Positions 38,424 through 48,447 of a stretch of 64,000 nucleotides of DNA are shown here, one piece after another. Where the stretch lies: the NCBI RefSeq assembly GCF_020172085.1, contig NZ_JAIVAT010000001.1, positions 1-64,000 of the forward strand. Reading direction: 5' to 3'. The stretch's first letter is position 1. Each line of letters starts with the position of its first letter. Under the pieces are notes generated by a model that saw only the letters and a program-made list of their open reading frames with translations, searched no databases and had not been told where the DNA came from. Position numbers and translations under genes: made by a program. The stretch comes from Rossellomorea aquimaris (GTDB lineage: Bacteria; Bacillota; Bacilli; Bacillales; Bacillaceae_B).

Positions 38424-40697
38424 TTGAGTAAGGTTATGAGTTCGAACTTAGGGTATCCAAGAATAGGGGAAAATCGTGAATGGAAAAAGGTATTGGAACA
38501 ATATTGGTCCCATAAGGTGGACGCAGAATCGTTCGAGAAACAAATGGAGAACATTCGTCTCGAGCATGTGAAGAAACAGAGGGATCAGGGAGTGGATTTG
38601 ATCCCGCTTGGAGACTTCTCGTTGTATGATCATGTACTGGATACTGCGGTGATGTTCGGAGTCGTTCCCGAAAGGTTTGACTATCAAGGTGGGAAAGTAC
38701 CTCTGGATACGTATTTTGATATTGCAAGGGGGACGAAGGATTCCCCAGCATCAGAAATGACGAAATGGTTTAACACCAACTATCATTATATCGTCCCGGA
38801 ATTTTCCGGATTTGCACCTGAGCTGGTGGAAAATCGACCGTTGGCTTTTTACCGGGAAGCGAAAGAAAAGCTTGGTATCAAGGGGAAGCCTGTGATCATT
38901 GGACCATTCACATTTGTGAAATTGTCTAAAGGGTATGATGAAAAAGATGAAAACGCACTTGTGGAAAAATTGGTCCCTCTATACGCTCAAGTCTTAAAGG
39001 AATTACAGGATGAGGGAGTAGAATGGGTGCAGATGGACGAGCCGATTCTATGCACCTCGATCTCCAAACAAAAGGTAGAACGCTTTAAAGAAATCTATGG
39101 AACATTAAAGCAAGCAGCTCCCCATGTGAAGGTGATCCTTCAAACCTATTTTGATCGCTTGGACCACTATAAAGAGGTGACGTCCATACCTGTGGACGGG
39201 ATCGGAATGGATTTTATTCATGACCGGGGAGAGAATTGGGAGGCACTGCGGAAGAGCGGGTTTCCTGAAGATAAAATTCTCGCTGCCGGGGTGGTGGACG
39301 GCCGGAATATTTGGAGAAGGAATCTTGTTGACGCCCATTCATTTGTATCTTCATTGGCCGATTATGTAGCGAAGGACCGGTTAATCATTCAGCCGGCATC
39401 CAGCTTGCTCCACGTACCGGTAACTGTGAGGCAGGAAGATGCGTTAGATAAAGTTCTTAAAAAGGGAATGTCATTTGCTGATGAAAAATTGAAGGAAGTG
39501 GCTCTCCTTGCGAAAGCGCTAGGAGAAGGAGTGGGGACTGTTGAGAAAGAGTTAGAAGAAAGTGTGAATTCCATTGCTGCCCTTCATGAATCAGCTGGCA
39601 GCACCAGAGATGTACTTGAAGAAGGTTCATCGAATGTCAGGAGGATCTCCCCTTATTCCATTCGTAGAAAAGTACAACCCAAACTCCCCCTTCTTCCTAC
39701 TACTACGATTGGGAGCTTTCCTCAGACCAGTGAAGTAAGAAGACAAAGAATGAAGTGGCGCAAGGGTGAGATTGGGGATGACGTCTATCGGCAATTCATA
39801 CGCGGAGAAATCAAGCGGTGGATCGATATTCAGGAGGAAGTCGGATTGGATGTGTTGGTCCATGGTGAGTTTGAACGGACAGATATGGTAGAGTTTTTCG
39901 GTGGGAAATTGGATGGCTTCCAGTTCACCACTTTCGGGTGGGTCCAGTCCTATGGATCGCGTTGTGTGAAGCCACCCATCATATATAGAGATGTGAACTT
40001 TATAAAACCGATGACAGTGGATGAAACGGTCTATGCCCAGTCGTTAACCGACAAGCCGGTCAAAGGGATGTTAACGGGGCCGATCACCATTCTGAACTGG
40101 TCGTTCGTAAGGGAAGACCTATCACGCTACACAGTGGCAAACCAAATTGCCCGATCTCTGCGCAAAGAAATTGAATCACTTGAAGAACAGGGGATACGGA
40201 TGATCCAGGTGGACGAACCGGCACTCAGAGAGGGATTACCTTTGAAGAAGGAACGTTGGGATGAATATTTACAGGCTGCTGTCCATTCATTTAAGTTAGC
40301 TACTTCTTCTGTACAAAATGAAACCCAAATTCATACGCATATGTGTTATTCCGACTTTGAAGACATCATGGAAGCAATCAGCGATCTTGATGCCGATGTC
40401 ATCTCAATCGAGACGTCGAGGAGCCATGGTGAATTAATCAACATATTTGAAGAAAGCACCTACGACAAAGGGATAGGATTGGGTGTTTATGATATACACA
40501 GTCCCCGTATACCCGAGTGTGAGGAAATCATCACGCATATTAAGCGTTCTTTAAAGGTGTTAGATCCAACACAATTTTGGATCAATCCTGATTGCGGCTT
40601 GAAAACCCGGGGGATTGCAGAAACCATTTCATCGCTTAAAGTGATGGTGGAAGCAGCGGAACATGTTCGGTCAGAACTTCTCGTGAAGAATGAATAA
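38424..40697 (+). CDS. metE: cobalamin-independent methionine synthase MetE
   Basis: Transfers a methyl group from methyltetrahydrofolate-triglutamate to homocysteine without B12. 757 residues in two related barrels: N-terminal NLGYPRIGENREWKK, C-terminal zinc site HTHMCYSDF and NPDCGLKTRG, and HGEFERTDMVEFFG for homocysteine. TTG start at 38424 gives a length like B. subtilis MetE. Expression should require both low SAM and low adenosylcobalamin. Confidence 0.97.
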   Translation: MSKVMSSNLGYPRIGENREWKKVLEQYWSHKVDAESFEKQMENIRLEHVKKQRDQGVDLIPLGDFSLYDHVLDTAVMFGVVPERFDYQGGKVPLDTYFDIARGTKDSPASEMTKWFNTNYHYIVPEFSGFAPELVENRPLAFYREAKEKLGIKGKPVIIGPFTFVKLSKGYDEKDENALVEKLVPLYAQVLKELQDEGVEWVQMDEPILCTSISKQKVERFKEIYGTLKQAAPHVKVILQTYFDRLDHYKEVTSIPVDGIGMDFIHDRGENWEALRKSGFPEDKILAAGVVDGRNIWRRNLVDAHSFVSSLADYVAKDRLIIQPASSLLHVPVTVRQEDALDKVLKKGMSFADEKLKEVALLAKALGEGVGTVEKELEESVNSIAALHESAGSTRDVLEEGSSNVRRISPYSIRRKVQPKLPLLPTTTIGSFPQTSEVRRQRMKWRKGEIGDDVYRQFIRGEIKRWIDIQEEVGLDVLVHGEFERTDMVEFFGGKLDGFQFTTFGWVQSYGSRCVKPPIIYRDVNFIKPMTVDETVYAQSLTDKPVKGMLTGPITILNWSFVREDLSRYTVANQIARSLRKEIESLEEQGIRMIQVDEPALREGLPLKKERWDEYLQAAVHSFKLATSSVQNETQIHTHMCYSDFEDIMEAISDLDADVISIETSRSHGELINIFEESTYDKGIGLGVYDIHSPRIPECEEIITHIKRSLKVLDPTQFWINPDCGLKTRGIAETISSLKVMVEAAEHVRSELLVKNE

Positions 40698-40739
40698 GAA
40701 CATGCGTCATAGAATGGAACATCATGAAAGGAGCCAAAT

Positions 40740-40922
40740 ATGTCCTACGTAGCCATCGGAAGAATCATACAGGTGTACAATGAGCGATATCCTCATCATA
40801 CATTCCTATATATGATCAGTGATAAGGGAGAAGATGAGTTAGAGAAGGGGAGAATATCTTTAAAATCTGCTGTGGAGCTTATGGTAAATGAAAAGATATG
40901 TAATATCTATGCCCCCCAGTAA
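40740..40922 (+). CDS. 60-residue protein of unknown function downstream of metE
   Basis: AAAGGAG lies six bases before the ATG, 43 bases after metE with no terminator between, so probably co-transcribed. Sequence MSYVAIGRIIQVYNERYP... is not recognised; it looks soluble and ends NIYAPQ. Confidence 0.6.
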   Translation: MSYVAIGRIIQVYNERYPHHTFLYMISDKGEDELEKGRISLKSAVELMVNEKICNIYAPQ

Positions 40923-40971
40923 TAAAGGCCATAGATGTATTTAATACGTCAAAATGTTCTTCCCGAATGTA

Positions 40972-41009
40972 ATGACATGTGTTAACTTATTGTTATATAT
41001 AGGTTTACA
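40972..41009 (+). promoter_or_regulatory. bioY promoter with BirA-like operator
   Basis: TGTTAAC (40980-40986) and GGTTTACA (41002-41009) are inverted half-sites with 15 bases between, matching the Bacillus BirA pattern TTGTTAAC-N-GGTTAACAA apart from one base. The site covers a promoter ATGACA (40972), 16 bases, TATATA (40994). Biotin repression expected. Confidence 0.8.
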
Positions 41010-41029
41010 TACATTAGGGGGATTAGAAC

Positions 41030-41590
41030 ATGAATGGAGAAAAATTACGGATGCTTATCCACTGTGCCATCTTTGCTGCGATGACAGGGATCTTCGCACA
41101 AATCGAAATACCATTGCCACTCGTTCCCATCAGCGGACAGACACTGGCTGTCGGTATCACAGCAACGATTCTAGGAAGCAGATATGGTGCATTGTCTTTA
41201 ATATGCTATGCGGCACTCGGAGCTGTGGGCGTCCCGGTGTTTGCCGGGTTCAGCGGGGGTGCACAAGTACTGGTCGGACCAACAGGCGGCTATATCTTCG
41301 GCTTTATCGTAGCGGCTTTCTTTACAGGTTATATTCTTGAAAAAACGAAGTTCACCATTCCTATGGCGATGATTGCCAATACGGTGGGGATGATCATTAC
41401 GTTGATTCTTGGTACCATCCAACTGAAATATGTAGCTGATTTGGGTTGGAATCAGGCAATGGCAGCTGGAGTTTATCCATTTATCGTAGTGGGTCTGATC
41501 AAAGCATTCCTTGCAAGCTGGATTGGAATCACGGTAAGAAAGCGTTTGATACAGGCTAAATTGATCCAGAATCAGAAAGTGGCTGTATAG
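41030..41590 (+). CDS. bioY: biotin transporter BioY
   Basis: S component of an ECF-type biotin transporter, 186 residues, about six membrane segments. Family motifs are LPLVPISGQTLAVGI and LGAVGVPVFAGFSGG ... GPTGGYIFGF. AGGGGGATT precedes the ATG. Single gene under a BirA-like operator; the ECF energising module must be elsewhere. Confidence 0.95.
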   Translation: MNGEKLRMLIHCAIFAAMTGIFAQIEIPLPLVPISGQTLAVGITATILGSRYGALSLICYAALGAVGVPVFAGFSGGAQVLVGPTGGYIFGFIVAAFFTGYILEKTKFTIPMAMIANTVGMIITLILGTIQLKYVADLGWNQAMAAGVYPFIVVGLIKAFLASWIGITVRKRLIQAKLIQNQKVAV

Positions 41591-41686
41591 GAAAACGCTG
41601 GCTCTCTAAAGGGACGGTGGAATAAGAGCTAGTGTTGCATTCATTAGCGCTGTATGTAATGTCCTTAAATGCCATTCAACATAAAA

Positions 41687-41729
41687 AAGCAGAACGCCTG
41701 GATATTGTTCCTGGCGTTCTGTTTTTTTG
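41687..41729 (+). terminator. terminator after bioY
   Basis: CAGAACGCC and GGCGTTCTG pair and are followed by seven T. A second long imperfect hairpin (AACGCTGGCTCT with AGAGCTAGTGTT, 41594-41636) precedes it. Confidence 0.9.
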
Positions 41730-41754
41730 ATTTGCCTTAGGCCAGCATGAAACA

Positions 41755-41841
41755 CTTATATGATTTATCTTTATTTTTTCTTCTGCCTATGATGACAACA
41801 GTGGTTAAAACAATAATGAGTAAGAACATTCCTTCAGCCAT
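41755..41841 (-). CDS. possible 28-residue membrane microprotein
   Basis: GAGGGGGG stands five bases before an ATG that opens a short frame MAEGMFLLIIVLTTVVIIG followed by a basic tail RRKNKDKSI. One membrane segment with positive-inside tail. Such short single-pass proteins are easily missed; no homology is claimed. The 230 bases upstream (41842-42075) hold nothing else I can name. Confidence 0.45.
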
Positions 41842-42075
41842 ACAATCCCCCCTCGATAGTGGTGAGATGACGATCGAGTTCAGTGTAATCCAATGAGATT
41901 TCCAGCCATCTGGTAGTAGTTACAAATTGAAAGTAAAATAGTTTCAAAATTTAGATTATTACACTCGTAAATTCGGCCTATTTTTCATTCAAAGTGAGAA
42001 CACACCAGGTCACATGTGATTTGGTGTGTTGCTGATTGATTTCATATAGAATCAAATAATGAGGTAAAGGTCCAT

Positions 42076-42867
42076 TTATCCGAATTTATACATGGACCAA
42101 TATCCGATATCTTTAAATCCGATGCGTTTATAAATTTTCCCCGCCTCTGGATTATCATAGAAAAGGCAGAGCTCCTTCCCTTCGTTTAAGACATCACGGC
42201 AAAGCTTTGTCATGCAATCTGTTGCATAGCCCTTTTTCTTATACAGGGGGTGGGTGCATACAGCGACAATCATGGCGGACATGCTGTTTTCTGCCGTTGT
42301 GGAAGCGGAAGAAACAAACTTGCCGTCTTGTTCTACGTAGTAGCTGCGTGCCACTCCTTTTTCCATCCCGTGCTTCCTTTTCTCCACTGTAAAACTTCCG
42401 CCGCTGAATTCAGGGATAAAGTTCAACAACTCCACAAGCTTCGGTAAATCAGTGACAGAAGCCTCTTTCACGTTTGGAAGGCCATGTTCTTCCATGGAGG
42501 AGGTGCTGTCGCATTTTGCATAATACATATGTCGTTTCGATTGGATTTCTCTTGATAAAAAGGGCTCGACTTCAGTGACAATTCGCTTTAATCCCGAAAC
42601 GATGCTGTAATCTTCCGTTTCGTTGATGATAGCGGCAAATCCTTCAGCATCAAAATGGCCCATCGAATACGGAATGAAGTTTTCTCTGTATTTAAGAAGG
42701 ATCCCTCTTAGGTTTCCTTCCTCGTCAAAATCTCCCCAGATCTTCTGGAAATCCTGCTCGTATCCAAAAGCTTCAATGTCCCCAATGATGAATAAGTTCT
42801 CGGCAGGCTGCTGTTGTATGAGCTGCTGGCATAGTTCGTGATCTTTATCTGAAAGCTGTCTGATCAT
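42076..42867 (-). CDS. GNAT-family N-acetyltransferase
   Basis: 263 residues. The C-terminal half has the acetyl-CoA-binding motif A region VAVCTHPLYKKKGYAT and the motif B stretch FYDNPEAGKIYKRIGFKDIGYW. The N-terminal half looks like a second, degenerate GNAT-like domain, as in the FR47-like/two-domain group. Substrate unknown. AGGGGGGAATC precedes the ATG. Stands alone. Confidence 0.85.
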   Translation of the reverse strand: MIRQLSDKDHELCQQLIQQQPAENLFIIGDIEAFGYEQDFQKIWGDFDEEGNLRGILLKYRENFIPYSMGHFDAEGFAAIINETEDYSIVSGLKRIVTEVEPFLSREIQSKRHMYYAKCDSTSSMEEHGLPNVKEASVTDLPKLVELLNFIPEFSGGSFTVEKRKHGMEKGVARSYYVEQDGKFVSSASTTAENSMSAMIVAVCTHPLYKKKGYATDCMTKLCRDVLNEGKELCLFYDNPEAGKIYKRIGFKDIGYWSMYKFG

Positions 42868-43035
42868 CTTGATTCCCCCTGTGAAATTTATTCATTATCA
42901 TACCAAAATTAGCAATATTTAGTAAAGTGTGAATTTTAGAAAGTAAGCGGATTTTTTCTCCTATCCGGCAAGTGGTTTTAAATTTTGCATATTAGGGAAA
43001 CTTATGAACAATAACAGTTGTAAGGAGGAGCACAC

Positions 43036-43185
43036 ATGCTTTGGACCATCATCGGAATCTTATTAGTACTATGGTTATTAGGATTGATCTTTAAGATCGG
43101 TGGAGCCGTCATTCATGTTCTACTGATCATCGCCGTTGTCGTATTCTTATTTAACAGAATCACCGGCCGCAAAAAAGGATTATAA
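43036..43185 (+). CDS. lmo0937-family small membrane protein
   Basis: 49 residues: MLWTIIGILLVLWLLGLIF then KIGGAVIHVLLIIAVVVFLF and a basic tail. This two-segment layout is that of the lmo0937/DUF5670 family common in Firmicutes, function unknown. AAGGAGGAG is six bases before the ATG. Convergent with pckA and sharing its terminator. Confidence 0.88.
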   Translation: MLWTIIGILLVLWLLGLIFKIGGAVIHVLLIIAVVVFLFNRITGRKKGL

Positions 43186-43187
43186 CG

Positions 43188-43235
43188 AAACAAAGGTCCG
43201 TCCCTCTTGGTTGAGGGACGGACCTTTGTTTTTGG
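43188..43235. terminator. bidirectional terminator (lmo0937-like / pckA)
   Basis: AACAAAGGTCCGTCCCTC and GAGGGACGGACCTTTGTT form a perfect 18-bp stem. Its core GGTCCGTCCCT recurs in two other terminators of the window. Confidence 0.96.
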
Positions 43236-43238
43236 TGA

Positions 43239-44828
43239 TTATCTAAAGGCAGGGCCGCCTTGTTGTTCGATGTCAGAAGGGACGTTTGAGAATTTCTTGA
43301 AGTTCTCGTTGAATTTGTGAGCAAGTTCTTTTGCTTTCCCTTCATAAGCCGCTTCATTTGACCAAGTCTTCTTAGGTTGAAGAACTTCGTCCGGAACACC
43401 AGGAACATGAACCGGGATATTCAGGCCGAAGATTTCGTCTGTAGCAGTTTCTACATTCGTCAATTCGCCTTCAAGTGCTGCCTGAATCATGGCACGAGTG
43501 TAAGAAAGCTTCATACGGTTCCCGACGCCATATTCTCCACCAGTCCAGCCAGTGTTCACAAGGAATACCTGTGCATTGTGCTCATCGATCTTCTTGCCAA
43601 GCATCTCTGCATAGCGAGTAGCAGGAAGTGGCAGGAACGGTGAGCCAAAGCAAGTAGAGAATGTGGCTTGAGGTGAAGTGATGCCGCGCTCAGTGCCAGC
43701 AAGCTTCGACGTATATCCGCTTAAGAAGTGATACATAGCCTGTTCTTTTGTCAGCTTGCTGATCGGAGGTAATACCCCGAATGCATCAGCCGTTAAGAAT
43801 ACGATCGTATTTGGGTGGCCTGCAATACTTGGCTCCACGATGTTATCCATCGCTTGAAGAGGGTATGCAGCACGTGTATTTTCTGTCAAAGTGTTATCAT
43901 CATAATCCGGGATGCGGGACATGTCATCAAGAACAACGTTTTCAAGGACTGAACCGAAACGGATGGCATCGAAGATCTGTGGTTCTTTCTCACGTGTGAG
44001 ACCGATGCATTTTGCGTAGCAGCCGCCTTCGATATTGAATACTCCGTTCGGGGACCAGCCGTGCTCATCATCACCGATCAAACGGCGGTTTGGATCCGCT
44101 GATAAAGTCGTTTTACCAGTACCAGATAGTCCGAAGAATAATGCGACATCGCCTTCACGGCCGACGTTTGAAGAACAGTGCATAGACAGGATATCGGATT
44201 CAGGAAGTACATAGTTCATAACAGAGAAGATGGATTTCTTCATTTCACCGGCGTATTCCGTCCCACCGATCAATACGATTCTCTTCTCGAAGGAAACGAT
44301 GATGAACGTTTCAGAGTGAGTTCCGTCGACTTCAGGATCAGCCTTGAAGTTCGGAGCTGAGATGACAGTGAATTCCGACTGGTGACCTTTTAACTCTTCT
44401 GTTTCCGGGCGGATGAATAATTGGTGAGCAAAAAGATTATGCCATGCGAATTCATTGATCACTTGAATCGGCAGTCTATGTTTAGGATCGGCACCTGCAA
44501 ATCCTTTAAAGGAGAAAACCTCTTCTTTTTCTTTTAAGTATTCGATGACTTTCGTATATAATTTATCGAATGATTCCGAAGAAATCGGCTGATTCACAGA
44601 GCCCCATTCGATCTTATCTTTCGTTGATGGTTCTTCAACAATAAATTTATCTTTAGGCGAGCGTCCTGTGTATTTACCAGTTTCTGCTCTGACTGCTCCA
44701 GATGATGTTAAAACGCCTTCATTTCGTTGAAGGACCTTTTCGACTAGTTGAGAAACAGATAATTGTTCCTGAATGTTTTGACCGTTAAGTAATTCTGTTA
44801 ATTCATTAGACATGCTCACTGAATTCAT
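43239..44828 (-). CDS. pckA: phosphoenolpyruvate carboxykinase (ATP)
   Basis: Converts oxaloacetate and ATP to PEP in gluconeogenesis. 529 residues with the P-loop [11 protein letters not shown], the metal-binding GRSPKDKF and [12 protein letters not shown] blocks, and the C-terminal NTGWTGG. ATG 44828 follows AGGAAGGG. The promoter carries a CcpN-type site, implying repression during glycolysis as in B. subtilis. Confidence 0.98.
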   Translation of the reverse strand: MNSVSMSNELTELLNGQNIQEQLSVSQLVEKVLQRNEGVLTSSGAVRAETGKYTGRSPKDKFIVEEPSTKDKIEWGSVNQPISSESFDKLYTKVIEYLKEKEEVFSFKGFAGADPKHRLPIQVINEFAWHNLFAHQLFIRPETEELKGHQSEFTVISAPNFKADPEVDGTHSETFIIVSFEKRIVLIGGTEYAGEMKKSIFSVMNYVLPESDILSMHCSSNVGREGDVALFFGLSGTGKTTLSADPNRRLIGDDEHGWSPNGVFNIEGGCYAKCIGLTREKEPQIFDAIRFGSVLENVVLDDMSRIPDYDDNTLTENTRAAYPLQAMDNIVEPSIAGHPNTIVFLTADAFGVLPPISKLTKEQAMYHFLSGYTSKLAGTERGITSPQATFSTCFGSPFLPLPATRYAEMLGKKIDEHNAQVFLVNTGWTGGEYGVGNRMKLSYTRAMIQAALEGELTNVETATDEIFGLNIPVHVPGVPDEVLQPKKTWSNEAAYEGKAKELAHKFNENFKKFSNVPSDIEQQGGPAFR

Positions 44829-44877
44829 TCGAACCCTTCCTTTATATAAATTTATTTATCGCTTACTTCACAAAAAT

Positions 44878-44905
44878 AGTATAACACAATCAAGCTATTA
44901 GTCTA
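44878..44905 (-). promoter_or_regulatory. pckA promoter with CcpN-type box over the -10
   Basis: On the minus strand TAGACT (44905-44900), 16 bases, TATACT (44883-44878). TGTGTTATACT (44888-44878) fits the published CcpN consensus TRTGHYATAYW at every position and covers the -10 box. Confidence 0.75.
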
Positions 44906-45083
44906 TACTATTTATTTAAATTTATAATGTGTCTTCATTTTGTCACATTTTTTATCCAAATACAGCTTGTTTCTTCTTATATATATGAAAAGGACAAAAG
45001 ATTGTTTAGCCTCATTGACTAATTAGGTTACAAAACCGATTAAGATAGGCGGGGAGTTGGTTAAACCTGTCATTCGAAAAAAG

Positions 45084-45112
45084 TTGACACCCTTTGTCCT
45101 AAACGTTATCAT
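45084..45112 (+). promoter_or_regulatory. metK promoter
   Basis: TTGACA (45084-45089), 17 bases, TATCAT (45107-45112), just before the S-box aptamer. The stretch 44906-45083 shows nothing else clear. Confidence 0.75.
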
Positions 45113-45129
45113 TGTTCCTTGAACGGATA

Positions 45130-45274
45130 CTCTTATCCTGAGCTGGTGGAGGGAGCAGACCCTATGAAACCCAGCAACCTGCTAAATAGTGTAAGGATCT
45201 TCTTCTTTGAGTCGATCCGATTAAGCGAAGGTGCTAAACTGAGGCAAGGTCTCTAAAACCTTGAACGATAAGAG
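45130..45274 (+). ncRNA. SAM-I (S-box) riboswitch of metK
   Basis: P1 arms CTCTTATC (45130-45137) and GATAAGAG (45267-45274); core words GAGCTGGTGGAGGGA, ATGAAACCCAGCAACC and GAAGGTGCTAAA. SAM should promote the terminator that follows. Confidence 0.97.
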
Positions 45275-45297
45275 AGAAAAGGCGCGGCTATGATCTG

Positions 45298-45339
45298 AAA
45301 CCTTTCCTCTGAAGCTTTTTCCTGAGGAAGGGTTTTTTC
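45298..45339 (+). terminator. SAM-controlled terminator before metK
   Basis: AACCTTTCCTC and GAGGAAGGGTT pair; six T follow. Confidence 0.93.
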
Positions 45340-45485
45340 TGTTTATAGTGGACCACATGCACATAAATCATGATTTATTGATAAAAGAATCATGTTTACT
45401 TCATACTACTTAGGGAAATGAGTACCGTATCTGTTTACTTTTTGTCGGAACTGTTTCTGACAAATATGCTTAAGGAGGAACCTTG

Positions 45486-46688
45486 ATGTCAACTAAACGT
45501 CGTCTGTTTACATCTGAGTCCGTAACTGAAGGACATCCAGATAAAATTTGTGACCAAATTTCTGATTCAATTCTTGATGCAATTCTTACAAATGATCCGA
45601 ATGCACGTGTGGCATGTGAAACTTCCGTCACAACGGGTCTTGTGCTTGTTGCTGGTGAGATTACTACGAATACGTATGTCGATATTCCGAAAATCGTTCG
45701 TGAAACGATCCGTGAAATCGGATATACTCGTGCAAAATATGGATTTGATGCTGAAACGTGTGCGGTACTGACTTCCATCGATGAGCAGTCTGCTGATATC
45801 GCTCAAGGTGTGGACCAGGCACTTGAAGCCCGTGAAGGTCAAATGTCAGACGAAGAAATCGAAGCAATCGGTGCTGGTGACCAGGGGCTGATGTTCGGAT
45901 TCGCTTGTAATGAAACGAAGGAGCTAATGCCTCTTCCGATTTCTCTTTCTCACAAAATTTCTCGTCGCCTGACAGAAGTTCGTAAAGAAGAAATCCTTCC
46001 TTACCTTCGTCCAGATGGTAAAACGCAAGTTACCGTTGAATACGATGAAAACGATAAGCCGGTTCGCATCGACACAATCGTTATCTCTACTCAACATCAC
46101 CCGGAAGTGACGCTTGAGCAAATTCAGCGTAACCTGAAAGAATATGTCATCGATCCTGTTGTACCGAAAGAACTGATCGATGAAGAAACAAAATACTTCA
46201 TCAACCCGACTGGCCGTTTCGTTATCGGTGGACCACAAGGTGATGCCGGATTAACTGGCCGTAAAATCATCGTTGACACATACGGCGGATACGCTCGTCA
46301 CGGTGGCGGTGCATTCTCTGGTAAGGATGCAACAAAAGTGGACCGTTCAGCGGCTTATGCAGCACGCTATGTAGCGAAGAACATCGTTGCGGCAGGACTA
46401 GCTGAAAAATGTGAAGTTCAATTAGCCTATGCTATCGGGGTTGCACAACCAGTATCCATCTCTGTAGATACATTCGGAACAGGCAAAGTATCAGAAGACG
46501 TTTTAATTGACGTTGTTCGTAATAACTTTGATCTGCGTCCTGCAGGAATCATCAAAATGTTAGACCTTCGTCGTCCGATTTACAAGCAGACAGCTGCTTA
46601 CGGACACTTCGGCCGTAATGACCTTGACCTTCCTTGGGAGCGCACAAACAAAGCAGAAGCATTGAAAGCAGAAGCTTTGGCTGAATAA
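45486..46688 (+). CDS. metK: S-adenosylmethionine synthetase
   Basis: Makes SAM from methionine and ATP. 400 residues with [14 protein letters not shown] (N-terminal ATP/Met site), [28 protein letters not shown] and [19 protein letters not shown] 45486 is six bases after AAGGAGGA. Its codons are biased to a small set, as expected for a highly expressed gene. Confidence 0.98.
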   Translation: MSTKRRLFTSESVTEGHPDKICDQISDSILDAILTNDPNARVACETSVTTGLVLVAGEITTNTYVDIPKIVRETIREIGYTRAKYGFDAETCAVLTSIDEQSADIAQGVDQALEAREGQMSDEEIEAIGAGDQGLMFGFACNETKELMPLPISLSHKISRRLTEVRKEEILPYLRPDGKTQVTVEYDENDKPVRIDTIVISTQHHPEVTLEQIQRNLKEYVIDPVVPKELIDEETKYFINPTGRFVIGGPQGDAGLTGRKIIVDTYGGYARHGGGAFSGKDATKVDRSAAYAARYVAKNIVAAGLAEKCEVQLAYAIGVAQPVSISVDTFGTGKVSEDVLIDVVRNNFDLRPAGIIKMLDLRRPIYKQTAAYGHFGRNDLDLPWERTNKAEALKAEALAE

Positions 46689-46698
46689 GAAATGATTG

Positions 46699-46734
46699 AA
46701 AAGACCAACACTTTGAGAGGTGTTGGTCTTTTTT
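46699..46734 (+). terminator. terminator of metK
   Basis: AAAGACCAACAC and GTGTTGGTCTTT pair, followed by T run. Confidence 0.96.
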
Positions 46735-46800
46735 GGTGGTGGGGAGGCGTGACGAGGGTTGGAGTACGGTGAGGTGGCGTGGAGTTCCGAGGTGCGAAAA

Positions 46801-46930
46801 TGGTCGATATTGGTCGAATGGCAGATATATCTTCATTTTTGGCAGATAAAACAGAAAAACAGCAGATAAAACATATTTTAGGCAGATATGTTCTCAAACC
46901 GGCAGATAAATTCCCAAAATGGCAGATAAA
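46801..46930 (+). repeat. phased array D: six copies of GGCAGATA(AA)
   Basis: GGCAGATA or a one-base variant (AGCAGATA) starts at 46820, 46841, 46861, 46881, 46901 and 46921, intervals 21, 20, 20, 20, 20. Weaker words keep the same spacing outward: TGGTCGATAT at 46801 and GGCACCCAAA at 46941. The array is between the metK terminator and the convergent ytoA gene. Confidence 0.9.
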
Positions 46931-47029
46931 TCCCCCACCCGGCACCCAAACTCAGAAACCGGACCATCCATGCAAGAAAATATACCATGAGTAATCCATT
47001 AAAGGATGGGGTATCCCAAGTATAGGAAG

Positions 47030-47545
47030 TTAAAACGGTTTGATATTCTTATAATACTGTCCTTTTTCTGCGTATTCCCTGGAAATGCGTTTCATCTCAC
47101 TTATATCGTGTTCGTTAAGCTCCCTCACGACCTTAGCCGGTCGACCGAATGCGAGTGTATTCGGCGGAATGACCTTCCCCTGGGGAACAAGGCTTCCTGC
47201 TCCGATAAACGCTCCTTCGCCGATTTCGGCATTATCGAGGATGATCGATCCCATACCGATCAATGCCTTTTTTCTGATCTTGCAGCTATGTAGAATCACA
47301 CCATGGCCAACGGTCACCTCATCTTCAAGGATAAGAGGGTTATTTGGACTCTGATGGAGAATGGAGTTATCCTGTATATTGACTTTATCACCGATTTTAG
47401 TGGGAGCAACATCCCCCCTGATGACGGTATTGAACCAGATACTGGACTCCTCACCGATCTCTACGTCTCCGGAGATGGTCACATAATCCGCAATGAAAGC
47501 GGACTCCGCGATGATCGGTTTTTTATCGAAATATGGATAAAGCAT
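47030..47545 (-). CDS. ytoA: gamma-carbonic-anhydrase-like protein YtoA
   Basis: 171-residue left-handed beta-helix protein with hexapeptide repeats (SSIWFNTVIRGDVAPTKIGDKVNIQDNSILHQ) and the three zinc-site histidines of the gamma-CA family (NSILHQS, VGHGVILHSC). Enzymatic activity of Bacillus YtoA is not established. AAAGGGGTAG precedes the ATG. Array D lies beyond its 3' end. Confidence 0.92.
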   Translation of the reverse strand: MLYPYFDKKPIIAESAFIADYVTISGDVEIGEESSIWFNTVIRGDVAPTKIGDKVNIQDNSILHQSPNNPLILEDEVTVGHGVILHSCKIRKKALIGMGSIILDNAEIGEGAFIGAGSLVPQGKVIPPNTLAFGRPAKVVRELNEHDISEMKRISREYAEKGQYYKNIKPF

Positions 47546-47629
47546 TTTTTACTACCCCTTTCAATAATATTTATTATAATAATGGTAGCAGAATTCATTC
47601 AATGAGAGAACTACAAAGGAGGATTTGTC

Positions 47630-48433
47630 ATGTGGAAATGGGAATCAGATCAAGAGGCAAAGGCAGTCATCGTCATCGTTCATGGCGCTATGGAACATCA
47701 CGGCAGGTACGGCTGGCTCATTGAAATGTGGCGTGCAGCAGGCTATCATGTCGTCATGGGAGACTTGCCCGGTCAGGGGATGACGTCCCGGAGCCAAAGA
47801 GGACACATTGATTCCTTTGATGAGTATATAGTAGAAGTGAAGGATTGGATCCAGGCAGCGTATCAATTCGAATTGCCGGTCTTTGTGATCGGTCACAGTA
47901 TGGGTGGTCTTATTACGGTGCGTTTGCTGCAGGAATCTCATGTGAACCTGGCGGGTGTGGTTTTGTCATCACCATGCTTAGGGTTGGTCACAACTCCTGC
48001 CAAACCGATCGAGCTTATGTCCCACGGATTAAATAAAATCGCTCCCATGGTGAAATTTCCATCAGGATTAACGGTCGATATGGCAACAAGAAATGCAGAT
48101 GTCCGTGAAATTGACAGCAATGACACACTTTATATCACCAAAGTGTCGGTCCGTTGGTATAGGGAGCTTTCCCAAGCGATTAAATTGGCCTATACAAACC
48201 TTGAAAAAATGCCTGATTTGCCACTTCTCGTGCTGCAGGCAGGTGACGATAAAATCGTGGATAAAAAAGCCGTGAAAAAATGGTTCAATGAATTGTCATT
48301 ATCTGAAATGCATTACAAAGAATGGCCGAAATGCTATCATGAAATCTATAATGAACCTGAAAGAGAAGAAATATTTGAGTACTCCAAGAACTTCATAGAA
48401 AGTCGATTGAAAGCGCTGGGATACATTTTGTAA
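47630..48433 (+). CDS. ytpA: YtpA-like lysophospholipase (alpha/beta hydrolase)
   Basis: 267 residues. VHGAMEHHGRY, the elbow GHSMGG, LQAGDDKIVDK and CYHEIYNEPE mark a monoacylglycerol-lipase/PldB-type hydrolase. In B. subtilis the homologue YtpA makes the lysophospholipid antibiotic bacilysocin; the same product here is an inference. AAAGGAGG precedes the ATG. Forms a unit with ytpB, 14 bases apart. Confidence 0.9.
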   Translation: MWKWESDQEAKAVIVIVHGAMEHHGRYGWLIEMWRAAGYHVVMGDLPGQGMTSRSQRGHIDSFDEYIVEVKDWIQAAYQFELPVFVIGHSMGGLITVRLLQESHVNLAGVVLSSPCLGLVTTPAKPIELMSHGLNKIAPMVKFPSGLTVDMATRNADVREIDSNDTLYITKVSVRWYRELSQAIKLAYTNLEKMPDLPLLVLQAGDDKIVDKKAVKKWFNELSLSEMHYKEWPKCYHEIYNEPEREEIFEYSKNFIESRLKALGYIL

Positions 48434-48447
48434 AAGAGGTGATGGAA

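Noticed and set aside
46779-46994. Plus-strand frame after metK
   Set aside because: It is a translation of array D with no ribosome site and follows the metK terminator.
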